Origin: Progne subis subis
Taxonomy: Eukaryota > Chordata > Aves > Passeriformes > Hirundinidae
Length of the DNA: 64,000 bases
Assembly (NCBI GenBank): GCA_022316685.1
Contig: JAKJHU010000085.1
Coordinates: 186,001 to 250,000 of the forward strand
Direction: 5' to 3'
The notes below the pieces were generated by a model. It did not search any database. It worked only from the letters and a program-made list of their open reading frames with translations, and was not told where the DNA came from. The translations under genes and the position numbers were made by a program. Shown piece after piece: positions 8,665 through 20,600 of the stretch; the stretch's first letter is position 1, and every line of letters starts with the position of its first letter.

Positions 8665-11600
8665 CTGCAAGAGACACAGAAGCAGTTTGGCACTTCATCC
8701 TACGCGGCCAACAGCGCCTTCTCTCTCAGACAGCACTTTAGGGAAGTTATTTTAATTTTCCGAAGGAATGAGCAACTTTGGGTATTGACCAAGCGCAGCC
8801 CTAAGCTTCTCCATCACCCCAGCCAAGGCTGGTACAACGTTTTGAGGACTTGAGCACTTCCCCCTTTCACACATGAGCTCCAGCGCAGTGAGACACGAGC
8901 CAACGAGGCCCTTGGAGCACACAGAGCTTGAGAAGTTTGGGAGTTTTTAGCTATTTAATAAACCAAACTCATTTTGACCGAATGCCTCTGAAATCCATGC
9001 CAGGAACTGGCACAGCTGCAGGTTTCCTGCTTTCGAAACTCGAGTGTGATAAACACTTCAGCTCTGCTTCACCGAGTGCCTTACTTCACACGCAACAGGA
9101 TGACCTGAAAAACTTGCCCATTGTTTATCATAGGCAAAACAAGCTGATCAAGTTATCAAAAATCAAGTCTTACCTCACACTGTAGAACAAACTGTTTTCC
9201 TCCTTTAATTCTCAGTAAGATGCATTTCTTATCTTTAATTTGTGTTTCTTCAACAGATACTATTTGTTCCATTGTCAGCAGGTTTTGCTGCAGCATTTGC
9301 AAAAGAGCAGAGAATTAATTGAAAAAAAATAAAAGCCCTGTTGCCCATCAAATAAACACTTATCTCATTTTCCTGGGCTATCCACATGAATTAAGTGATG
9401 AACATTAAGAGTCATTACACAAACATTTATTTCTGAAGGCTGGGTCATGAACTAAAGATAGATAGTAAGGTAACAGAGAGATTTACAAGGGGCTTGGTTG
9501 CTTCAATAGTGACAACAAAACATCAGCTCTTAAACTCAGTAATGACAGCATGAAATAAGAATCTACAAATAGGTGTGTCTGCAAACAGAATATTCACTAT
9601 TTTCCCTCAAGAGTTGCGTATAATTTGATACATTTTTCAAGCATTACTGTTATCATCGAAAGAAAAAAAAAAAAGCCAATTTGACTACTTCAAAGAGCTA
9701 AAAGGGAATATTTCAGCACTGAATGCTTACAAAGAGAACATACACAGCAGTGTGCAGGAAAACTCTCCCTATGGACTGCAGAGGACACAATGTCTTAAAT
9801 TCCAAAGGCTTCCTTAACTCAAATATATAAATTATCTGCCCTGCACGTTAGCACAGCTGGGCTACACTACAGCCACTATAGCATTTTCTTGGAAATAAAA
9901 TGCTATAGCATTTGTCACCTTACCAGTTTGTGTTTTTTTGTATAAATAGTCCACAGGTCCTAAATGAAAAACAACACCATCAACTACCAAAATCCTTTAA
10001 AAAACACAACAAAACAGAGCAAACAGGTTTCTCAAGTCAACTTTACGTCTCCTCCGTGCAGTGTAAGCTACCCCTTAACTACAGTGAGACTCGAGAGAAG
10101 TTACTCAAAATCCACCGGGCTTTTACTCAGAGGAAACTCCTTCCCCAGGAGAACTCCTGGGCACTCCAGGCGTGTCTCACCTCCACCTGCCTTCCACCAC
10201 AGCTCCCAGGGCCCCTCACTCACCCGGGACTCTCCTTCTCCTCGCCACTCCAGCCGGTTGGGGAAGAGGTAAAAGTAACGCCGCTGCCACTGAGTCAGGA
10301 AAGGGTTCCCCAGCTTGAGCATGTATCCATGCATGATGCAGTCCTTCCCCAGGGCATAATCTAAACCAAGAGGAGATGTTAGCAAAGCGACAGGAGGGGC
10401 AGCTGAAAGCACTGGGAGTGAGGCTCTGTGCCGAGGGCACGGAGCCCCGGAGCCGCCGTGCCCTCAGCAGGTTCAGATCACACACACAGCCCCAGCTCTG
10501 CCCTAACTACACAGCTGCTGTGGCTGCAGAGCAGAGATCAAGGACAGGATTTGGCTCTTAAAGAGGCATCTCACTGGAGGAGGTGATTAAAAGCACTGAA
10601 TGTTGCTCTCCAGAGTTTGGGGGTTTGCTGCAACATCCCCGTGGCAAAGCTGCAGTTTGCTGTGCAAAACCTCCTGGGGCCCTTCTCTGCTCCTGGGCAG
10701 GAATTCAAACCCCACAGACTGGGAAGGTGGGGAGGCCCTGGCATGGGGTGCCCAGAGAAGCTGGGGCTGCCCCTGGATCCCTGGAAGTGCCCAAGGCCAG
10801 GTTGGACAGGGCTTGGAGCAGCCTGGGACAGTGGAAGGTGTCCCTGCCCATGGCAACGGGGTGAAACTGGATGGGCTTTAAGGTCCTTCCCAACCCAAAC
10901 CATTCCAAGACTCCGTGATTCCATGAATCTCTTCCCAAAGCTTGATGTAATCATTCAGTGTTTCAAAACATTAAGAAACATCCTAAGCAACACGACAGTG
11001 ACTAAATTAATCCTAATGACTGTCTGTGGAACTCCAAACCCAGGAATTACTACCTAGCAGCAAAAGATGACAGAAGTGTAAGATTACCTTCCTCGTGGCC
11101 AAGCTGCTTATTTTTAGCTCTTTTTCTGGCCTCAATTTTATCTGTGTCTGCATTTACTGCATCATAAACAGTTTCTGCTACTTCTTGCTGCCAACGCTCC
11201 GATATTACCAGAGGGAAGTTCTTATATAACTCCTGGTCACTATCAAGCAACTTGCAAGAGAAAAACAACAAAAAACCCAACATTTTAATAACTTTCACTA
11301 TTCTTATCCCCAACAGTTAATAGTTACCCATGCAACAGTATTCTTTTACAAGATGGATTGAACTTAAACCTTCACGAAACAAACAGATGCAAGCAAGAGA
11401 AGCACAGACACTAATTTAAGCAAAGATATTAAATTTATGTGCAGAGAACAGGCTACTTGCTCAAAACTCATTTCGTTTGATAGCTCCAAAATCCTCACTC
11501 AACACTGCCCCACAATGCTCTCTAGACATTTAAATAATTACTCCAATGTAAGCAGCAGCATTTTGTTGCCCAAAAACCTCCTCAGCACAAAACCCCCGTG

Positions 11601-14600
11601 AATAAGTGAAAAGATACCTTTTCCCACAGCAATGCCTTCCATGCTTCCACAGCTTGGCTTTATGTTCTTAATAATTAACTCTCAGAATTCACCAGCATGT
11701 GCTGCAGACCTCAATCTTCCTAATATAAAGATTATTTTCTCCACTAATCCTTTAAATACTTAAATTGAATTGCACTGAAGAATAATAGGAAAAAAAATTC
11801 CTCCGCCGAAAGGGTTGTCCAGCACTGAACAGGGCAGTGGTGGAGTGCTCAGCCCTGGAGGGGTTTAAAGCTGTGTGGATGCAGCACCAACAGCTGCAGC
11901 AGTCAGGCCACACACTCCTGGAATAGATATTCTCCTCCTTCTGAGAGATCCGTGCCATATCCCAGCAGGAAAATACACATCCAGAAGATCCCTCTGCAAT
12001 GGTGGGGACTCCCTGCAGCACCTGGGGAAGGGGGAACAGCCACAGGCTCGCCCCTCGCATCCCCAAAGCTCACGTGCTCTTCTCGGGGCCACAGGACACT
12101 CTGCAGGATAAATACAGTCCCAGGGACCAGGGAGAAGAGCAAGGGGTTCAAACTGTGGTGCCTGGGGCAGAGAGGGTTCCTGGCACCTCACTGGCAGCTG
12201 ACTCGGGCAGGAATGCTCCTGTTGCCTCCTGTTGACACCCAGGGAGCTGGGCTATCCCTCCCTGAGTCACCCCCAAGGGGAAATTTATCCCTGAGCTATG
12301 AGATTCTGAGATCAAACTGGACATGACACAGCACTGACCTGCTGGTGATTCACATTAGTAATAGGATTTCTCACTACGTCACGTTATTGAGAATATCTGA
12401 TCCCCTCATGAAATAAACACACTGCCTGGCTCCTCCTTGCAAAATGTTCCTCTGAATTCTGGCATTGCAGGATTACAGGAGGCTGGAATCCTGCCAGGCT
12501 AACATTGATGCTGAAGATGTGGAATTTTCTGGGATAAAGAACACCCTGGGCTCTCTGCACTTTTCTGTGCCAACTTCTGTCACCACAGCAGGTGACACTG
12601 ACAGACGAGCTCCTTTTCAGGCTCAATAAGTACTTAATGGGGCTTTTTGCTCATAAAGTTTACAACAATTAATCTCCCTCCTGACTCATTTCTGTAAGAG
12701 TAAGGTTTCTTCTATTGCAGAAATGGATGATGAAAACAATGAAGGGCACTGACCCAAGCTCTGCTGTCCCAAAGTTGAAGGGAAACTTCAGAGAGTAGAG
12801 GAATTCACAGGAGGGTCACCTCCTTCATGCGAGTCCCAAAGGGGCCAGCAGCTCTAACTCCTCTCTTTTTTAATATAATTTATATTATTTTCATTACATC
12901 TTGGGTATTATCAGAACCTGATAATTTTTTTTTACCACTTTTCTAACTTGTGACATTGCTACTATTAATACAGTTTGTCATTTTTAAGAGTTCTCCCTGA
13001 CACTCTATGACCGCTCAACTATTAAAATAAGGTTTAGCTCTATTTCTCCAAGCCCCCAAAAATAGATCCCAACTTTTAAACACACAAACCATAAGGTATT
13101 CTTGAAAATCTGAGACTTTCCCAGTTGTTTCCTGACCATTTGAAACATTTCCTTTATTACATAAAACTTGTGGTAGATTTCGGTTAATCTAAAAACATAA
13201 GGACATGGCAAGCAAAAATAAACAGGGTAAGGTCCAATGTGGATGTTCTGGTTCTAGGTCTAGCTCTGGTTCTAGGATTCCGGGCGAAATCCAGTCCAGA
13301 TTCTCCCTCCAACCAAGTGACTCCATTCTGGATTTTTTTTTTCCCCAAAAAATCCGGTCCGTTTTTTCCCCATTCCGTTTGTTGGGTTTTTTTTTTTCCT
13401 CCCTCCAGAAATTCAGTCTATGTTTTCCCTCCAACTGGCAGAATCCATTCCGGATTCTGGGCAAAATCCAGTCCGGGTTTTCCCTCCAACCAGCACAATC
13501 CATTCCATATTCCGGGCAAAATCCAGTCCGGGTTTTCCCTCTAACCAGCACAATCCATTCCGTATTCCGGGCAAAAGCCAGTCCGGGTTTTCCCTCCAAC
13601 CGGCAGAATCCATTCCAGAATTTGCCCGAAATCCAGTCCGGGTTTTCCCTCCCAGTGACAGAATCCATTCCGTATTCCGGGCAAAATCCAGTCCGGGTTT
13701 TCCCTCCAACCGGCAGAATCCATTCCGTATTCCGGGCAAAATCCAGTCCGGGTTTTCCCTCCAACCGGCAGAATCCATTCCGTATTCCGGGCAAAATCCA
13801 GTCCGGGTTTTCCCTCCCAGTGACAGAATCCATTCCAGAATTTGCCCAAAATCCAGTCCGGGTTTTCCCTCCAACCGGCAGAATCCATTCCAGGTTTTTT
13901 GGTTGGGTTTTTTTGGTGTTTGTGGGGGTTTTGGGTTTGTTTGTTTGTTTGTTTGTTTTGTTTGGTTGGTTGGCTTTGTTTGTGGTTTTTTTTTTTTGAA
14001 ATCCAGTCTGGGTTTTCCCTCCAACTCGCCAACCCCATTTGGGATTTCCACACCCACCCCCCCCCCCCCCCCCCCCCCAAAATCCAGTCTGGTTTTTCTG
14101 CTCCAACTGGCCGACTCCATTCTGGATATTTTCTTTTTTCTGAAATCCGGTCTGGGTTTTCCCTCCAACCGGCCAAGCCCATTCCAGATTTTTTTGTTTG
14201 TTTGTTTTTTGCAAAATTCAGTCTGGGTTTTCTGGCATACCAGCCGACTCCATTCTGGATTTCAGGTTAAATCCGGCCTGGGTTTTCCCTTCAACTGGCC
14301 AATTCCATTCCAGATTTTGCCCAAAATCCCATCTGGGTTTTCCCTCCCACCAGCCAACTGGTTCTAGTTCTAGTACTGCTCTGGTTCTAACTCTAGTTCT
14401 AGCTCTGGTTCTAGTTCTAGTTGAACCAGCATGGATTTATTTTCCCAGCCCGAAGGAATTCCTTGCACATCCAGAGCCCTGAAGCAAAGGAATGCCAGAC
14501 ACACATGGAAAGCCAAGCACAGCAGTGCCAGTGCCACCCTCCCCCACTGAGAGCTGGGTACCTTAATGCCTTTAGTGTCCTCTTCATCAAACGAGCCAAT

Positions 14601-17600
14601 ATCAAAAGCATCTGCTGCATTGACTTCTCCCCGGGGAGGAATCAGGGGGGGAGGGTACTAGAAATTGAAATCAGCATCATTAAAGACAAATTAACGGGCA
14701 TCACTTAACTCCATTCTGTAGTCATGCACGACCTTTGTATTTTTTGAACAGATTACACCTGACTGTGCCGGACTGTCCCCTTTGGAATTAAACTTCAGTG
14801 CGAAATTGCTGGCACTTCTTTTAATTAGAGCTCCTTCAAAAGTTTGGGGATAAAACTCCCCAGTTTAGAGACAGCAAAGGAAAGGAAACCATGCAGTCAT
14901 TTGACCCTGGAAATGTAATAACTCGCTCCTAACAATCAGAAATTATCTGTAGTAATGAATATTCATCAACAACCCTCCCTATATTTGTGTGAGTGTGCAC
15001 CTGTGCCGGGCACTGTGACCCTCAAGTTTTCTGTTGAGTACCTGTTTGGGTTTATTTTCCTTTTATTGCTTTTAGCTTTTTAGTCAGCTAAAATTACAGT
15101 CTTCATCCTTTACCTTCTGTAAATAGACTTGCTGCCAATCAATGCCTTTGAAGAAAGGATGTTCCTTTACTTCTTGTGCGCTGCAAAACAGAAGTGACAC
15201 TGAAGTCAACAAATTAAGGGGCTTTTCAAGTGTAATCAAAGAATACGAAGCCTTTAGAGGTCACATTTCTATCACTTGAGAGTATTGGGGAAACACTCTG
15301 TTGCAAGAAAAATGTAAGAACTCCTCAGTAAACAACAGGAGAGAAGATTTTCATGTGGGAACAATTGGAACAGTGCTCTAGGGCTGGCAGGCAAGAACTC
15401 CTGATGGCACTCCATCATTTCCAGCAGCAAACGATGTTCAGATCCCAGCACTGCTCTGGGTCAGACCCCAAACACCAATCCTTTGGCACATCCCAATCAC
15501 TGCTTGTAAATAACCAGATTACTCCACACCGTTTCAAATTATACAAATTTTATGGGAAAATAATCAACTACTCTTGTTACACCCCAGGGAAAAGCGATCT
15601 CAGGCCATTATCAAAGAGGGCTCCAAGACAAAATCCCCTCTTAATCTCCCAGTGGAATTGGAGCCCCAGGCTCAGGTGTGTCCATCAGCTACCTGTTATC
15701 ACACATCCCAATGGTTTCTCAACAGTTGTTTACTCCTCTCCTTTTCTCTCTCTGTCACACTGGTTTTTTTAAGCAGGAGATAACAATTTCATGAACAGCT
15801 ACAAGCAAGGTGAGCTTGGCAGGAGCAAATAGTGTTTTGTAGTCAAGAAACACAACAAAAGCTCTTTTCCTTAGAATAATGAAGTGAAACAGGCAGCATC
15901 AGCAATGCTCACAGCTTTTTGCTTGGTGGTTTTGGGATTGGGTTTTGGTTTTGTTTTTTTGTTTGTTTTTTTTTTTTGTTTTTTTTTGTGTTTGGTTTTT
16001 TTTGTTTTTTTTTTTTTTTTTAAATGTAATATGCTCCTATCATAACAGATACAATATAAGCAATAAATTTTCCCTATCAGTATGTCTGAGTCAAGTCATA
16101 TGATTTCATGCCAAAGCAGATTCAGGCAAAACCAGAAAAACAACCAAGGGATGAGCAGTAGGAACACCACCCAATGCAAGCGTGACAGCAAGGGAACTCA
16201 GGGGAAGGCTTTAAGGACAGAGATTGTCCAAAAAAACAAGTCCAAACCGAAGGGAGCTGAAATGTAATTCCATGCAGCAGCACTTTTTCATGTTCTCTTT
16301 CCAAAATTAAAATCCTCACAACAGGAAGCAGATTTTTACTTGAAATGAATTCACTCATTGACAGAGAAGTGGAAATTTTTCAAGGCAGAGGTCCAAGGAG
16401 AAGACAACACCTACCTTCTTCCTTGGCATCCAAGCCTCTTGCTCACATCCCGCTGCAGGAGCCCTTCCAGAAGGGACTTCAGCTCGGGAGAAAAGGAATC
16501 CGGGAGCTCCACATTCTGTGGGGAAAGGAAGTACAAAGAGATATTCCATGATGGAAGTGGTGTGTTCTGCTTTCTTGTCTCTGGTGGTGTTTGGAACAGC
16601 TCTCGGGGAGAGCAGGGGGTGCAGGTCCAGGTTTAGGGGAAATGGGAGCTCAGGGAACACGGGGATGTCGCTGAGGCCAGGCCTTACCACAGTGAGCGTC
16701 ATCCGGTCGATCTCGTGCTTATCTTTGGTTTTGTGCTGCCTGAAAGGGCTGTGCCTGTGGGGAGAAGAAAAAGAACTCCAATAAATGTAAAGTCACAGCG
16801 TATCAGGGTATTTCAGCTGTGGCAATGCCAGGAAAGAGCGGAGCATCCTGTCAGTCCCATCCTTCCCCCTCATCAACCCTGTCCTGAAGAACAATCTGAC
16901 CCACAGGAAGGTGAGTAGAAAGCTGGGCAATTCTTAAACAGTGATCTGGCCTTAAAGATGTGCTTCAAATGCTTCACCAATGACATCTATCTCCCCAAAA
17001 CCTGAGAGGCTTTCAGCTTACAAGGAAAACCCGAGCAGTCATGACCCAAAGGGATTTAAATGCAAGGATTTCTATCGGGAAGGTGAGCATGACCCACTGA
17101 ACTCACCACTCCCCATCATGGAAAGTAAGGAGATAAGACATCACAGATCCCACAGCATCAGCCACTGGGAAGATATCTGATGGTATCTTGTAAAGTATCA
17201 GCTTCATCCCTTTCCTGCTTTATAATTCTGGTTTGAATTTGAATTTTCCTCTAAGCTATGGAAGGCTCTGGCACATTAGAGGTTTATCACGCAGTCCTTC
17301 ATGAAAGAAAGCAGTATTGTAGTAAGATATTTTGATTACATTTAGGATACATTCCCTGCTTCTTTTCTTTAAAACCTTGAGGGGATAATGTTTTTCACAA
17401 TCAAAATGTTATTCACTTATCAATTCCATTAATTAGCTATTCCAAAGCATTCTGGCTTACCACATGGCAGAGCAGATCAGCACGTTTCGACTGGAGACCT
17501 GCTACTCCCAAGTTATTTTCCTTTTATTCTCAAAAATATTCTGACTGATGGATGCAATGGATGGACCAGGACCTCAGTTTTTCTCTTTTTAGCATGACAG

Positions 17601-20600
17601 GTAAATGGTTCCCACACAGCCTCATGTACTCTGACAAGGAGGCTCTGAGTAGATCAGCGAAGAAAATGATTCACTGGCGACTTATGGGCAGATTCTGTGC
17701 CAGACTAAATTTATCAAATACCAAGAAATGGCACTATGTACCTAGACCTTGTTTTGGGATGTGCTTAATTGGCTTCAGAACAGATGAGGAATGAGAGTTC
17801 ACCGTGAATAATGCTCTGGCTTCTGGCTGAGCACTGATACCACCCTGAACGTCTCTGCCAGGGAGAATCACAGCCCAAAGACTGGCAATTTAAACAGCAC
17901 TTCCTTCTTTATTTGCACCCTTACACAGTCTGCTTTGTGCACAATTAATGTTAAATTGATCCAGTTCTAGAGTTCAATTCACAAGTCACACACTGACCTT
18001 CCTTTGTACAGACGGAGATAAAAGCTTATAATTAATTATGTGTGAGGACACAGGATGACCTAATGATCAACCTTTACAGGGAAGCACTGTGAAAAGCCTC
18101 AGACTTCTTCTGGTTTGCCATTAACAGCGAGGATGCCATTTTCAACAAGCATTACCCATCAGTGCTTGTTGACTGCTCAGATAAATCCCATGGCATTAAT
18201 CAATTCTAGACACGTAAGCTTAATGAGAAGGTAATTGCTGACAAAGCTGTAATCATCGTGTACCTTTGGACACTGATAAGGTAACAGGCCAGATTCAGCA
18301 GATGGAAGGACCCACACTTTGTACCTGGCCCAAACCCTGCAGGAGGGAAGGCTGAGTAGCACAAAAAAATGGGACCAACGCAGCTAAGAGTTTCCCCACA
18401 GCACCAGGTCTCAGCCTAGCACCAAGCCCACGATTTAACAGGGCTGCTTAGAGCACTCCAAGGAGCAACATCACAGCGTTTAAAACACTGCCAGCTCTCA
18501 AGAGAGGAGTAAACTGCTGCCAGCAGCAGTTCAAAGAGCAGATGGAGGATCTGCCTTCCTCATGTCCCACACCTTTAGCCACTACAGGATGCAGGGCTTG
18601 GGGTGGGTTTGGAAGAAACAAGCCTGGTTTGGTCTGACATGGGGACATGGGTCAGCACTGAGGATCACTTCAAACTGTGACACACGATGTCCTGCTCCTC
18701 CAAGGAATGCTCACAGAGGCTCCCAAAGGCAAGGCAGGAGCCCCACTCACCCCCTCAGCAGCTTGAAGAGCATGCAGCCAAGGGAGAACCAGTCAGCGCT
18801 GCTGTCGTAGGCTGTGCCCTTCTGCAGCACCTCGGGGGCCATGTACCCGTGGGTTCCTCTGCAGAGCACAAAACATTCATTACATCCAACATTATCACTG
18901 GGAAAAAAAAACATTTCAGATCGGTATTCTCTCAATAAGTCAGCCCAGTTTGGAGAGAATTAATTTTAACCATTTTATTTTGCTTCCAATGGGTTTCGTG
19001 TGTCACTTGTGTGAGAACAGGACACTCCTGAACTCACTTCTGGGCACCACTAGAATCAGCCACCAGGTATTGCTTTTACCCTTGACATACTCAAAACATA
19101 CAGACTTTTCTCAAGAAGCTACTGAATTGCAGATCTCTTAAGGTGTGACAGGCTAGAGCTTCCCTTTTTGCATAAATTCTGAGATTAAATCAGGGCAATT
19201 GAGGACCTAAGAATAAAACGTGCCAGGTAAGATGTGAATCCACACACAACTCCAGGAATTCAGATCCTAGTTAAATCCTGATGGCAAGAGGCAGAAAGGA
19301 ACATAATTTGCCTCCAGTTCCATGAAGATCCAGAAAGAGAAAGACACAATAAATCCAGGATTTTAGTCAGTTTGGGAATACTTCATTACCAGGTTGGGAC
19401 AATTAAAGCAATCTGGCACTTTAACTCAGTCAGGTTCTTCTCTGAGCAGTGAATCATCCCGAAATAATGTGTCATCTCCCAGTCATGCCTACACATCAGC
19501 TGCTACAACTGTGCAGGAAAACAGGGAGAGGAGCCCAAAAAACCTCATTAGAGCCTCCAGCTCAGCAAGCCTGGGCCACACAAGTGTCATTCCTCCCCTT
19601 CAGGCCAAGTTAAGTTATAAGGACAAATTCAGGATGCATTTAGCACTACCTGTATGCGCAGCAAAGCTCCCAGACATGATACTTACACACTGGCATGTGG
19701 CTTCTTTTTGGAAAAGTCACAAGCCAGCCCAAGGTCTGATATCCTCACGTGCCCATGTTCATCCAGCAGGATATTTGCAGGCTGGAAACCAACAAAGGGA
19801 GGTGAGTGCTTGGTATTCCCCAGCTGACACAACTGCAAACACTCACTGCACAGCAACTCAAACATCAATACTCCCTGGTAATTGGTAATTGCCTTCTTCT
19901 ATTTAACATCAATATACCAGGCACTTCCTGGATAAAAATCTAAGTTCTCAGAGAGCACTACCATCAACTCCACGGGTTATGAAACACTGAATAACAGAAG
20001 GTATTTCTGTTTCAGGCAAGGTTTGAAACACAAAGCAGGTAATAAATGAATAATCCATTCTGGCCTCAAGTTGCTTTTGGTTTCTTCACAGCAGGGTCTG
20101 TGTGTGGCTCTTACACCTTTTATTCTCAGTCTCTGGGCAGACTTTCATCCCCTTGTGCTGTCACTTTGGTCCAGGGACTCTTCTCTGGGACCTGTCCTCG
20201 ATTTCCCAACTGCCAGCGAAACCCCCCAGCACCTCTCGTGCTGTTGTCCCCCATCACACACACAAAGGCCTCTTTCAGGGCTCTCAGAAACACAGTATAC
20301 CCTCAGAATTATTCCCAGCAGGGAGATAAGCAACACTTCACAAGATTTGCTGTGACCCCCCAGGAAGCCTCTCCCAAGCTGGTTAAACTGGATAATGGCA
20401 CAGATTAGAAGGACTTTGAAAACTTATTACAGAAATCAGGCAGATAAAGAAATAATCCTGCCAAGGAAAGGTTTCAGGAAAGGTAATCCATGGAAGTTAT
20501 CTGAGGGCCTGTGTGGATGCAGGCACCCACCAAGCATTACCTTCAGGTCTCTGTACACCACGAAGCGATTGTGCATGTGCTCTAACCCCAGGATGATTTC

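Larger units (their letters stand above)
11251..14561 (-). other. GRK3 intron 17 (3.3 kb)
   Basis: More than a third of this intron is the 55-bp minisatellite at 13238-14425. A CR1 fragment lies at 11806-11885. The rest is unique AT-rich sequence without visible function. Confidence 0.85.

Noticed and set aside
13465..13905. Regular repeats suggestive of a CRISPR array
   Set aside because: The repeats are directly tandem with no unique spacers, lie in a vertebrate intron, and degrade gradually at both ends.
13189..14367. Long open reading frames (up to 341 codons) on both strands in intron 17, with repeated peptide motifs such as GGKTRTGF and NPVRVF
   Set aside because: They are a by-product of a 55-bp tandem repeat lacking stops in several frames. 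Frames are open on both strands at once, there is no conserved protein similarity, and the flanks are poly-T and poly-C.
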